From Chryseobacterium gleum (GTDB taxonomy: Bacteria > Bacteroidota > Bacteroidia > Flavobacteriales_D > Crocinitomicaceae), in contig CAMCQW010000002.1 of the NCBI GenBank assembly GCA_945877045.1, forward strand, positions 1-26,165: 26,165 nucleotides of DNA. The letters run 5' to 3'. Positions 7,746 through 15,532 of this stretch are shown one piece after another. Numbering within the stretch: the stretch's first letter is position 1; each line of letters opens with the position of its first letter. The notes beneath the pieces are model-generated. The model was given only the letters and a program-made list of their open reading frames with translations, made no database searches and had not been told where the DNA came from. Made by a program: the position numbers and the translations under genes.

Positions 7746-8782
7746 AACGAAATATAATTACCCTATTAGCGGGTGTTTTGCTTATAACATTTTTAGCTTG
7801 GCTGAGTTTGAAATTGATGAGTAAAAAAGGGAAATCAGATGCTGAATTAATTGAGTTTGCCATGAGCGACACATCTAGCATTTCTCAAATTATTATTACA
7901 GATGCCCAATCTAATAAAATAACATTAGTAAATAGAAACGGTTTATGGGCAGAGGATAATGGTGATTGTATCAGCCAACAAAATGTCAGCTTTATTCTAG
8001 ATGCGGCTAAAAACATTGAGTTCAAAGGATACCTGCCGGAAAATTCAACAAGGAAATTTACCGAGCTAATGGCTAGCCAACATACGAAAGTGGAATTTTT
8101 TATGGACGGAGAATGGCAAAAAACCTGGTACATAGGGCCATCATCACAAGATCATTATGGACAAATAATGTTGCTAGAAACAAAAGATGAAGGAAAAAGT
8201 ACGCACCCAGTAATGATGCGCATAAAAGGACTTAAAGGAATTATCGAACCACGATTTTTTGCTGATAAAAGGAAATGGATGTGCACTAATATATTTGCGT
8301 TGAGCGTTGATGAAATTAATCGCGTAAACGTTCAATTTATTGACGAGCCAAGTAGAAGTTTTAGCGTAAAGAAAAACAAACAAAATTTCATCGTTAAACA
8401 AGGTTTGAATTCATTGAGTGTGGTAGATACCACAAATATTTATCGTTACTTACAGGCCTTTAAAAAAATACATTTCGCATTACCTAATTACGAGATGTCT
8501 CCACGTCAATGCGACAGTATAAAAAAATCCCTGCCCTTTTGTAAATTACAGGTAAATCAAACAAATGGCAAATCAACTCTTCTGAAAATGTATCGGATAA
8601 AAGCAAAAGAAGACGAACGCAATGAATTTGGGGAATTGGTCAACATGGATATGAATAATTTTTGGTGTATATTGCCAAATGGACAATTGGTTAAGTGCCA
8701 ATATTTTGTATTTAACCCCTTATTATTAGGGCATGTTTATTTTCCAGCGATGGTATTGGAAAAAAAGCCACCAACAAAATGA
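7742..8782 (+). CDS. DUF4340-like membrane protein coupled to gldG
   Basis: A 346-residue protein with one N-terminal membrane helix (residues 5-25, ITLLAGVLLITFLAWLSLKL) and a long exported body. The region around residues 46-110 (SQIIITDAQSNKITLVNRNGLWAEDNG, in register with the usual V..I.I......V.L.r..g.W) resembles DUF4340, a domain that commonly accompanies GldG-like ABC subunits. The stretch LPENSTRKFTELM and a repeated similar strand pattern around residues 190-230 fit two such units. The ATGA overlap with gldG suggests that the two are made together and act in one complex. No catalytic motif is seen. The assignment to DUF4340 is by pattern and needs a profile search. Confidence 0.65.
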   Translation: MKRNIITLLAGVLLITFLAWLSLKLMSKKGKSDAELIEFAMSDTSSISQIIITDAQSNKITLVNRNGLWAEDNGDCISQQNVSFILDAAKNIEFKGYLPENSTRKFTELMASQHTKVEFFMDGEWQKTWYIGPSSQDHYGQIMLLETKDEGKSTHPVMMRIKGLKGIIEPRFFADKRKWMCTNIFALSVDEINRVNVQFIDEPSRSFSVKKNKQNFIVKQGLNSLSVVDTTNIYRYLQAFKKIHFALPNYEMSPRQCDSIKKSLPFCKLQVNQTNGKSTLLKMYRIKAKEDERNEFGELVNMDMNNFWCILPNGQLVKCQYFVFNPLLLGHVYFPAMVLEKKPPTK

Positions 8783-8813
8783 AATTAACTACCTAAAATA
8801 TCAAGTGAATTGC

Positions 8814-8821
8814 TATTTTTG
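8814..8821 (+). promoter_or_regulatory. Probable -7 element for dnaN
   Basis: TATTTTTG is an exact TAnnTTTG match ending 18 bases before the dnaN ATG, the same distance as at gldF. No TTG is seen at the expected -33 position. Confidence 0.5.
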
Positions 8822-8839
8822 TAATCAAAACTTTTTTTC

Positions 8840-9958
8840 ATGAACTTTATTACCTCTAGCAGTCACTTACTTAAGCACTTACAGAGTGTTTCTGGTGTAT
8901 TAAGCACAAATAGCACATTGCCAATATTGGATAATTTTCTTTTTTCAATTGTCGGTAATGAATTAACGGTATGTGCTTCTGATCTTGAAACGACGATGAT
9001 GACTAAGTTACAAGTTCAATCGGAAGATGATGGAAAAATTGCCATGCCAGCAAAATTAATTTTGGAGGTGCTGAAAAGCATGCCTGACCAACCTTGTACG
9101 ATCAAAGTAAATCAAGCCAATTTCTCCATCGAAATAGTTTACGATAATGGGAAATCAAAAATGCCTGGTTATAATGGCGAAGAGTTTCCTAAGCTGCCAA
9201 AAACTAACTATAACAGCTCTATTGAACTTACAGGTGAACTCCTTTCAAGAGCAATAAACAAAACTATTTTTGCGACAGGAGTAGAAGATATGCGTCCAAC
9301 TATGACTGGTGTATATTGCCAATTTTCACCAGAAGACATTACATTTGTTGCAACTGATGCGCATAAATTAGTGCGATACAGACGAAGTGATATCACCACA
9401 ACAAGTTCGGCAGCGTTTATTCTACCCAAAAAACCATTGAATCTATTAAAAGCGAACCTCAAAGGAGAAGAAAGTGTAACGCTAGAATACAATGAATCAA
9501 ATGCCCTTTTTACTTTCGGAGATATTATTTTGGTTTGCCGATTAATTGAAGGGAAATACCCAAATTACGAAGCCGTTATTCCAAAAGAAAATCCTAATGT
9601 CCTTACGATAGATCGTCTTCAATTTTTAAGCTCATTAAAGCGAGTGGCTATATTCTCTAACAAAACTACGCATCAAGTAAAATTAAAATTAGCTGGCTCC
9701 GAATTGTCCCTGTTTGCAGAAGACATCGATTTTTCAAATGAAGCTAGCGAACGCTTAACGTGTAATTACGATGGGGACGACTTAGAAATTGGATTTAACT
9801 CACGGTTTTTAGTCGAAATGCTTGCAAGTATTGATACCGAAGTAGTAAAATTAGCGATGAGCGAACCAAGTAGAGCGGGCTTGCTAATGCCAGTAAATGG
9901 TGAAAATGATAAAGAAGATATATTAATGTTAGTCATGCCAGTCATGATTAATAGATAG
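8840..9958 (+). CDS. dnaN: DNA polymerase III beta subunit (sliding clamp)
   Basis: The ring-shaped clamp that tethers DNA polymerase III and many repair proteins to DNA. The 372 residues match the family's three similar domains (about 1-122, 128-246 and 247-372). Recognisable stretches are SSSHLLKHLQSVSGVLSTNSTLPILDNFLF at the start (split by no gap), ATDAHKLVRYRR near residue 175, LIEGKYPNYEAVIP in the middle, and the C-terminal LMLVMPVMINR that forms part of the client-binding pocket. It has its own -7 element. rlmN begins 14 bases after its stop and is probably cotranscribed. Unlike in many bacteria it is not next to dnaA, which is about 4.1 kb downstream with four genes in between. Confidence 0.97.
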   Translation: MNFITSSSHLLKHLQSVSGVLSTNSTLPILDNFLFSIVGNELTVCASDLETTMMTKLQVQSEDDGKIAMPAKLILEVLKSMPDQPCTIKVNQANFSIEIVYDNGKSKMPGYNGEEFPKLPKTNYNSSIELTGELLSRAINKTIFATGVEDMRPTMTGVYCQFSPEDITFVATDAHKLVRYRRSDITTTSSAAFILPKKPLNLLKANLKGEESVTLEYNESNALFTFGDIILVCRLIEGKYPNYEAVIPKENPNVLTIDRLQFLSSLKRVAIFSNKTTHQVKLKLAGSELSLFAEDIDFSNEASERLTCNYDGDDLEIGFNSRFLVEMLASIDTEVVKLAMSEPSRAGLLMPVNGENDKEDILMLVMPVMINR

Positions 9959-9972
9959 TTCGGACAAAGAAA

Positions 9973-11049
9973 ATGAAGCCCGAGGATAAAATTAACATCC
10001 GAAATTTATCTTTAGAGGAAATTACCGCCCATCTCTTGGATGCCAAATTCCCTGCCTTTAGAGCGAAACAATTATTTGAATGGCTCTGGAAGAAAAACTT
10101 GACTTCCTTTAGTCACATGGGAAACCTTGGAAAAGAATTAATTCTCTTTTTAGAAAACACCTTTTATATTGATGCACTGCTAGTAAGCGATCAGCAAGTT
10201 AGTAAAGACAAGACCATCAAATGTGCCTTTTCAATTGATGAAACTAAAATAGTTGAAGGCGTATTAATTCCTACTCCCAAAAGAACAACCGCCTGCATCT
10301 CCTCACAAATTGGTTGCAGTCTATCGTGTAAGTTTTGTGCCACAGGCCGCTTAAAATTAATGCGAAATTTATCGGCTGGAGAAATGGTGGATCAAGTCGT
10401 TCATTTACGAAATCAAGCATCCCAACTTTACGGAAAATCCTTAAGCAATATCGTTTACATGGGTATGGGCGAACCCCTACTTAACTACAACAACGTATTG
10501 CGATCAGTGGAATTACTATGCTCCGAAGCAGGTTTAGGTATTTCACCTAGAAGAATTACGGTATCTACTGCCGGAATTGCGAAAATGATCCGGAAATTAG
10601 GCGATGATAAAGTGAAATTCAATTTAGCCCTTTCATTGCATGCTGCCAATGACGAAAAACGCAGTCAAATAATGGAAATTAACGACTCAAACAATTTAGC
10701 TGCATTGACAGAATCTTTGATCTATTTTCACGAGGCAACCAATACAAGAGTTACTTATGAATATATAATTTTCAAAGACTTCAATGATACCATAGATGAT
10801 GCAAGAGAGTTAGCAATTTTTGCCAAAGCCATTCCATGTAAAATAAACATTATAGAATACAATCCAATAGACGGAGGGATTTTTCAACAAGCTGATCCAG
10901 AAAAAGTGACCGCTTTTGCCGAATACCTGGAAGGTAAAAATATCATCGTAAACATTCGAAGAAGCAGAGGCAAAGACATTGATGCTGCCTGCGGACAATT
11001 GGCGAATAAAAACAAAGCAATCGCTGAAGATGCGCGTGAATTAAAGTAA
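9973..11049 (+). CDS. rlmN: 23S rRNA A2503 / tRNA A37 C2-methyltransferase
   Basis: Radical-SAM enzyme that methylates C2 of A2503 in 23S rRNA and A37 of some tRNAs, supporting translational fidelity. The 358-residue protein has the iron-sulfur triad C115-x3-C119-x2-C122 (IGCSLSCKFCATG), the SAM-binding GMGEPLLNYNNV, and both catalytic cysteines: C108, seven residues before the cluster as in E. coli RlmN, and C340 in DAACGQLA. Cfr, the resistance paralog that methylates C8, cannot be excluded by motif alone, but the context beside dnaN and the close fit to RlmN favour the housekeeping enzyme. Downstream, the convergent gap to 11078 holds only a weak hairpin (AGACA/TGTCT at 11056-11074) without a T run. 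Confidence 0.95.
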   Translation: MKPEDKINIRNLSLEEITAHLLDAKFPAFRAKQLFEWLWKKNLTSFSHMGNLGKELILFLENTFYIDALLVSDQQVSKDKTIKCAFSIDETKIVEGVLIPTPKRTTACISSQIGCSLSCKFCATGRLKLMRNLSAGEMVDQVVHLRNQASQLYGKSLSNIVYMGMGEPLLNYNNVLRSVELLCSEAGLGISPRRITVSTAGIAKMIRKLGDDKVKFNLALSLHAANDEKRSQIMEINDSNNLAALTESLIYFHEATNTRVTYEYIIFKDFNDTIDDARELAIFAKAIPCKINIIEYNPIDGGIFQQADPEKVTAFAEYLEGKNIIVNIRRSRGKDIDAACGQLANKNKAIAEDARELK

Positions 11050-11077
11050 GAATAAAGACACTGATTCGCTGTCTAGC

Positions 11078-11941
11078 CTAAATAGAATTAATCAATTCAT
11101 TTAAATCCGATGCTTTACGATCATCACCGATATGTTGAAAGGATATCATTAAATCCTCAATCATTCTTTTTATTAAACTTGAGTTAGAACATGGCTCAAA
11201 ATGAGATCTATTGGGATTTAGATTTCGTGATGATAAAAATTCATCTATTTCTCGGGCGTCTAAAATATCCCCTAATGATTTCGGATTAATGTAAAACAAT
11301 ACCCCAAAATCGTTCTGTTGATTTATTATGAAATTTGATTGGTTATAATCCATAAAGGCCAACACAAAACTATTCGGTAAATTTACCCCATACACAGGCA
11401 AGTCAAGAGATTGAGCTATAATGCTATATATCAATCCTATTGTTAAAGGAGCGCCTTGTTTTGATTCCAACACTTTCGAAATGTTTATTTCATCAGGACT
11501 ATAACTTTCCTTATTCAAACAGTTGAATTGAGAAACACCGAAAAATATTCGGTTAAAAATCTTAATCTGCTCAAAACTCGTTTGGTAATCATTAAACTCT
11601 AACCAAATAGCCCGTCGAAGATATTGGATGGTATCATAAACAAGGGAGTCTTCTAAATAGGTATCATGATGTTTAGAGACAATTATTGAACCCAAAAGCA
11701 AATCTTTTTCTTCTGAATTGATCCATTGAATTAATTCATCTTTCAAAACATTCCGATGGATTTCATTAATTAATGAAATTACACGCTCATTAAATTCATC
11801 GCCAAAACTATTTTTTTGTGCCGCCATCTCCAAAGAAGACAAGGCTTCATCGCCTATTTTTATCAATTCATTTTTAACCTGCTCAAAAACCTGATTATTA
11901 GGATCTTCGAGCAAGCGTATTAAGGCAGCTATTTTTGTCAT
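11078..11941 (-). CDS. SirB1/transglutaminase-like fold protein
   Basis: About 287 residues. The first 80 resemble a HEAT-like helical repeat region (IAALIRLLEDPNNQVFEQV, LIKIGDEALSSLE). The second half matches the SirB1/transglutaminase-like core: VLESKQGAPLTIGLIYSIIAQSLDLPVYGVNLPNSF (written here as two pieces, joined at IGLIYS), followed by a FYINPKSLG strand. In relatives the segment after VNLP is usually PGHF or QHF; here it is PNSF, so the usual His is missing, and no transglutaminase Cys is evident, which suggests a non-enzymatic role. I chose ATG 11941 because the promoter's -7 element (11958-11965) lies 16 bases before it; ATG 11947 and GTG 11953 are also in frame but leave shorter leaders. 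Cellular role unknown. Confidence 0.72.
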   Translation of the reverse strand: MTKIAALIRLLEDPNNQVFEQVKNELIKIGDEALSSLEMAAQKNSFGDEFNERVISLINEIHRNVLKDELIQWINSEEKDLLLGSIIVSKHHDTYLEDSLVYDTIQYLRRAIWLEFNDYQTSFEQIKIFNRIFFGVSQFNCLNKESYSPDEINISKVLESKQGAPLTIGLIYSIIAQSLDLPVYGVNLPNSFVLAFMDYNQSNFIINQQNDFGVLFYINPKSLGDILDAREIDEFLSSRNLNPNRSHFEPCSNSSLIKRMIEDLMISFQHIGDDRKASDLNELINSI

Positions 11942-11957
11942 TCGCATGTTCACGTTG

Positions 11958-11989
11958 CAAATTTATGCGCTAATGCGTTCGATTTTCAA
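11958..11989 (-). promoter_or_regulatory. Promoter of the SirB1-like gene
   Basis: On the minus strand, TTG (11987-11989), a 21-base spacer, then TAAATTTG (11958-11965), an exact TAnnTTTG match. The -7 element ends 16 bases before the ATG at 11941, in line with other promoters in this window, and this decides the start. Confidence 0.6.
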
Positions 11990-12103
11990 GACAAAACCAT
12001 TCTTTATCAATGTTCAAATGTTAATTCCGCTGTAACTTTTACTAAAATCAGTCGTTAAGACATTTCAGATTCAAATAAACTTTGCTACAGGTTGTTTGAA
12101 AGA

Positions 12104-12130
12104 AGAGGCTTTCGGGCCTCTTTTTTTTTT
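12104..12130 (+). terminator. Intrinsic terminator with no plus-strand gene before it
   Basis: Stem AGAGGC/GCCTCT with a further T-G pair and a TTCG loop (12104-12121), followed by ten T (12121-12130). The preceding gene on this strand ends at 11049, about 1 kb away beyond a minus-strand gene. The hairpin therefore either ends a small RNA from 11990-12100 or acts as an attenuator in the leader of the lipoprotein gene. Confidence 0.85.
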
Positions 12131-12137
12131 ATCTTTG
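12130..12137 (+). promoter_or_regulatory. Probable -7 element for the small lipoprotein gene
   Basis: TATCTTTG, an exact TAnnTTTG match, starts on the last T of the terminator tract and ends 14 bases before the ATG at 12152. No TTG lies at the expected -33 distance; that position is occupied by the terminator hairpin. Confidence 0.5.
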
Positions 12138-12151
12138 AAAAAAAAAATACC

Positions 12152-12472
12152 ATGAAAACAAGCTACTTATTATTCAGTTTACTATTTTTTTCTTGCAAAA
12201 CTCCCTGCAATATGAAACACGGTCATTCAATTGAAAATAGAACAATTGGCATAGTGCATGTTGCTGAGAATAATTGCCCCTATTACATAGAAGTGGTTGA
12301 GGGTGTGAAAGACGATCTTCACAAGAAACTATATCCTATTGATTTTAAAGACAATTACAAGAAAAAAGGTCTAAAACTTTCCTTTGTTTATACGTACAGT
12401 AAAGCAATGAGTCCTGAGAATTGTTCAGTAGATGGCGTGGTAATACTTGATAGTGTACAAGTTATCCCGTAG
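12152..12472 (+). CDS. Small lipoprotein of unknown function
   Basis: A 106-residue predicted lipoprotein: short basic start (MKTS), a hydrophobic run, and a lipobox-like FFSC with Cys at residue 15. The mature part has the pattern NNCPYYIEVVEG, LYPIDF, KKKGLKLSFVYTYSKAMSPENCSVDG, which resembles small Bacteroidota envelope proteins of unknown role; the last two cysteines may form a disulfide. The ATG at 12152 is chosen over an upstream TTG at 12092, because the longer frame would translate the terminator hairpin and its T run and would bury the signal peptide. It converges with the arginase-like gene, four bases between stops. No function can be assigned. Confidence 0.75.
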   Translation: MKTSYLLFSLLFFSCKTPCNMKHGHSIENRTIGIVHVAENNCPYYIEVVEGVKDDLHKKLYPIDFKDNYKKKGLKLSFVYTYSKAMSPENCSVDGVVILDSVQVIP

Positions 12473-12476
12473 GTAT

Positions 12477-13433
12477 TCAATTTCCAATAAAATCGCGTAC
12501 TAAATAACTCAAGGCTTTCCCTACCTTTTTTTTGTCCTGATCACTAGTTGGGGCGGCTTCTGTTAAATGTAAATAAGCAATATTCAAGGTAGAATTCGCC
12601 AATTTTCTTACGGCGCTTCTAAGTTCATCAAGTCGCCAACCCGAAGGGGAAATAGCCGAACTTGGCATATCGGCAATACAATCCATGTCTATTTCAAGTC
12701 CAATTGAAGTATTCTGTACTTGATCCAAGATCAATTTCTCAATATCATCAGAAAGATGACGGTGGCCATCCAAATAATCCTCATAAAAAGTATATCCAGC
12801 GTGGTTGTCGTTTAAATAGTTTAAGCTGGGAGCATTTAAATACGCCTGATGCAAACCAAAAACATGGTATTTCTTAATCAATCCTTCATGTATTGCGTAA
12901 GAAAACGAATTTCCGCTATGTCTTCCCTCCAACGCTCGACAGTCAGCATGCGCATCGATGTTTAAGACATCTATTTTATCATTAAATAAATTTGACCACC
13001 TAATTAATGGAAGCGCATTATTATGACCTCCACCAATAAGGATAGGAACTTGTTCCCGCCGCAGATATTTTGTCAAAACACTTAATACAAACTCGTCTAA
13101 TTCAACTACAAAATCAGTTAACTGCTCCTTGCTTGTTGTTGAACCTATCCATTTAATAAATCCTATACAAGCACAATTATGTTGGAAATCTTGTGTGTTT
13201 AAAAATGAAGAGCAAAAAGAGAGAAAAGCATTTTCGGCCCCTTTCAATCCCCCATTTGCCATTGGACCTATAGATTCAGAAATACCTAAAATAATATATC
13301 TTGCTTTAACAGGGTCATTCTCCGCAATCAAAGACTGCCCTACTCTATTTTCACCAGGGCGCGTTGAAGTATAAATGGAAAAGTCCTTTTCGGTAAAAGA
13401 CACTAATTCAAAATTACTGTTCTTGGATAGCAT
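12477..13433 (-). CDS. Arginase-fold (ureohydrolase) enzyme, formimidoylglutamase-like
   Basis: Ureohydrolase-family hydrolase with a binuclear manganese site, which cleaves guanidino or formimino groups; the layout is closest to formimidoylglutamase (histidine degradation), but arginase or agmatinase activity cannot be excluded. Metal ligands are all present: H137 in IGGGHNN, D160, H162 and D164 in NIDAHADCR, and D249 and D251 in EIDMDC, with HSGNSFSYA and LTEAAPT also conserved. The ATG at 13433 is preferred, giving 318 residues and a 20-base overlap with the thioesterase gene; a start at 13493 would overlap it by 80 bases with unrelated-looking residues. No other hut genes are nearby. Probably cotranscribed with the thioesterase gene. 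Confidence 0.83.
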   Translation of the reverse strand: MLSKNSNFELVSFTEKDFSIYTSTRPGENRVGQSLIAENDPVKARYIILGISESIGPMANGGLKGAENAFLSFCSSFLNTQDFQHNCACIGFIKWIGSTTSKEQLTDFVVELDEFVLSVLTKYLRREQVPILIGGGHNNALPLIRWSNLFNDKIDVLNIDAHADCRALEGRHSGNSFSYAIHEGLIKKYHVFGLHQAYLNAPSLNYLNDNHAGYTFYEDYLDGHRHLSDDIEKLILDQVQNTSIGLEIDMDCIADMPSSAISPSGWRLDELRSAVRKLANSTLNIAYLHLTEAAPTSDQDKKKVGKALSYLVRDFIGN

Positions 13434-13839
13434 AAGATTGAATAATTGAAAGTAATTCTTTAGGGGGAGGTACTGGTTTTTTAGAAATAGCATCTATAAA
13501 AACTAGGATGGTCATTGCAGATGCAATTAATTTTTGATTATCGTTGTAAATAAAATAATCAAAATAAATTCGGACGCCTTCAATAGCCGTGATTTTGGTT
13601 TCAATCAAAAGCATATCATCATAATAGGCAGGCGAAAAATATTTTATCTGAAATTCAGAAACGGGTAACATAATGCCATTATCTTCTAATGATTTATATG
13701 AAATCCCTAATGATCGTAAAGATTCAACCCTCCCGATTTCTAGAAAAGAAGCGTAATTGCCATAATAACAGTAGCCCATTTTATCGGTTTCGGCATAGCG
13801 AACCCTGATGTAATGCTTATTCGTGTAATTTATCTTCAT
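13414..13839 (-). CDS. YbgC/FadM-type hotdog-fold acyl-CoA thioesterase
   Basis: A 141-residue single hotdog domain that hydrolyses acyl-CoA thioesters in the cytosol. The signature is YAETDKMGYCYYGNYASF at residues 15-32, with the catalytic Asp at D19 and Tyr at Y29, followed by the helix FLEIGRVESLRSLG and the strands SEFQIKYFSPAYYDDML and AMTILVFID. This matches the YbgC-like 4-hydroxybenzoyl-CoA thioesterase group. The chain length of its substrate cannot be read from the sequence. The gene overlaps the start of the arginase-like gene by 20 bases. A -7 element lies only seven bases before the ATG, which would place the transcript start almost on the start codon. Confidence 0.88.
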   Translation of the reverse strand: MKINYTNKHYIRVRYAETDKMGYCYYGNYASFLEIGRVESLRSLGISYKSLEDNGIMLPVSEFQIKYFSPAYYDDMLLIETKITAIEGVRIYFDYFIYNDNQKLIASAMTILVFIDAISKKPVPPPKELLSIIQSYAIQEQ

Positions 13840-13846
13840 GTTAATT

Positions 13847-13854
13847 CAAAAATA
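13847..13854 (-). promoter_or_regulatory. Probable -7 element for the thioesterase gene
   Basis: TATTTTTG on the minus strand, an exact TAnnTTTG match, seven bases before the ATG at 13839. If used, it would give a leaderless or nearly leaderless mRNA. No TTG is seen at 17-23 bases upstream. Confidence 0.35.
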
Positions 13855-13930
13855 CGCTTTTAATGCGCTAAAATCATTTTTTTATTCCTTATATTTACAA
13901 TTCCTTAATTATTTCAACTGCTTATTAATA

Positions 13931-13948
13931 TTTTACATACTTGTAAAA
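13931..13948. repeat. Inverted repeat upstream of dnaA
   Basis: Perfect 7-bp arms TTTTACA and TGTAAAA around TACT, in the 259-base AT-rich gap between the thioesterase gene and dnaA. The rest of that gap holds long T runs and a loosely spaced TTTG...TAACTTTA pair (14004-14042, spacer 27) that could be a weak dnaA promoter. The inverted repeat might be an operator; no regulator can be named. Confidence 0.4.
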
Positions 13949-14098
13949 AATAGTTTAAAATCAATACCCTTTAGGTTTTTTTTTTAACTTTTTTATACCA
14001 ACCTTTGTTAATATTAATTTAATAGTAGGTAAATTAACTTTAAAAGAAATCTAGCTGGTAATAATCGGCACGTATATATATTGAAATAAGTAAAGAAT

Positions 14099-15532
14099 AT
14101 GATTAATAAAGATCACGAAGGGACCTGGGAAAATTGCCTCAATGTTATAAAGGACAATATTTCAGCACAAGCATTCAAAACATGGTTTACGCCAATTATC
14201 CCCGTGAAAATTGAAAATAGCACCTTGACAATTCAAGTTCCTTCACACTTTTTCTATGAGTGGTTAGAAGAACATTATATTAATTTATTGAGCCGTGTCA
14301 TAAAAAAAGAAATTGGGTCTGAAGGAACTTTAGAATATTCCATTTTAATGGAAAGTAATCACAAAAACGCTATACCATATACCGTAAAACTTCCAACACA
14401 AAATAATAATTCAATTAGAAATTCGCCCGTTTCTATCCCTTTTAATAATGGCGATAAGCAAATAAGAAATCCATTTATCATTCCTGGGCTCAAGAAGATA
14501 AATATTGAATCGAATTTAATGCCTCAATTTACCTTAGACAATTTTGTTGAGGGAGAATGCAACAGATTAGCTCGTGCATCTGGTTATGCGATTGCAAACA
14601 AACCTGGAGGAACCGCCTTTAATCCTTTGTTAATTTATGGCGGAGTTGGTTTAGGAAAAACACACTTAGCGAATGCTATTGGAATTGCGATCAAGGAGAA
14701 ACAGCCAAACAAAACGGTTTTATACGTTCAATCCGAAAAATTCGCACATCAATTTATAGATGCAATAAAAAACCAAACAACCAATGATTTTGTGCATTTC
14801 TATCAAATGATAGACGTGTTAATTATTGATGATGTTCAATTCTTTGCCGGCAAAGAAAGAACGCAAGATGTCTTCTTTAGCATATTTAATCACTTACATC
14901 AGAACGGGAAACAAATTGTTTTAACATCTGATAAAGCACCAGTCGAATTACAAGGAATGGAGCAACGCTTATTGTCTCGTTTTAAATGGGGCCTTTCGGC
15001 AGATTTATCCGTACCAGATTTAGAAACAAGAATTGCGGTTTTACATAAAAAAATGCACGGGAGTGGTATTGAGCTTCCAAAAGAAGTGGTAGAATACCTA
15101 GCGTATTCCATTAACACAAACATTCGTGAAATTGAAGGTGCGCTAAATACCCTACTAGCACAAGCCTCTCTAAATAAAAAAGCAATCACACTGGAATTAG
15201 CCAAGCAAATGGTTGATAAATTTGTAAAAAACACGGCGCGCGAAGTTTCAATAGAATACATTCAAAAAGTAGTTTGTGATTATTTTGACTTGCCAATAGA
15301 AATGTTGAAATCTAAAACACGAAAACGTGAAGTAGTACAGGCTCGTCAAATCTCCATGTATTTTTCTAAAAAGATGACGAAGTCGTCCCTTGCAAATATT
15401 GGCGCTCATTGTGGTGGAAAAGACCATGCGACGGTTCTACATGCTTGCAGGACGGTTGTTAATCTTTCGGAAACTGATAAGCAGTTTAAAGTTTATTTAG
15501 AAGACCTAGAAAAGAAGTTGACCCTTCAATAG
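14099..15532 (+). CDS. dnaA: Chromosomal replication initiator protein
   Basis: AAA+ ATPase that binds DnaA boxes at oriC and opens the origin. The 477 residues contain all four domains: I at about 1-85 (WENCLNVIKDNISAQAFKTWF), a variable linker II at 90-140, the AAA+ domain with Walker A GGVGLGKT at 181-188 and Walker B LIIDD at 241-245, sensor-2 region REIEGALNTL, and the DNA-binding domain IV with GGKDHATVLHACRTV near the C-terminus. In domain IV the common GRDH is GKDH, a mild change. The gene is transcribed alone, towards the three envelope genes. dnaN is not adjacent. Confidence 0.97.
   Translation: MINKDHEGTWENCLNVIKDNISAQAFKTWFTPIIPVKIENSTLTIQVPSHFFYEWLEEHYINLLSRVIKKEIGSEGTLEYSILMESNHKNAIPYTVKLPTQNNNSIRNSPVSIPFNNGDKQIRNPFIIPGLKKINIESNLMPQFTLDNFVEGECNRLARASGYAIANKPGGTAFNPLLIYGGVGLGKTHLANAIGIAIKEKQPNKTVLYVQSEKFAHQFIDAIKNQTTNDFVHFYQMIDVLIIDDVQFFAGKERTQDVFFSIFNHLHQNGKQIVLTSDKAPVELQGMEQRLLSRFKWGLSADLSVPDLETRIAVLHKKMHGSGIELPKEVVEYLAYSINTNIREIEGALNTLLAQASLNKKAITLELAKQMVDKFVKNTAREVSIEYIQKVVCDYFDLPIEMLKSKTRKREVVQARQISMYFSKKMTKSSLANIGAHCGGKDHATVLHACRTVVNLSETDKQFKVYLEDLEKKLTLQ

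Noticed and set aside
11056..11074. Hairpin AGACA/TGTCT between rlmN and the SirB1-like gene as a terminator
   Set aside because: Only five pairs, a nine-base loop and no T run on either strand.
12092..12151. Longer form of the small lipoprotein starting at TTG 12092
   Set aside because: It would translate a terminator hairpin with its T run and place 20 residues before a good signal peptide.
13434..13493. Upstream start for the arginase-like gene
   Set aside because: It would overlap the thioesterase gene by 80 bases; ATG 13433 gives a normal 318-residue protein.
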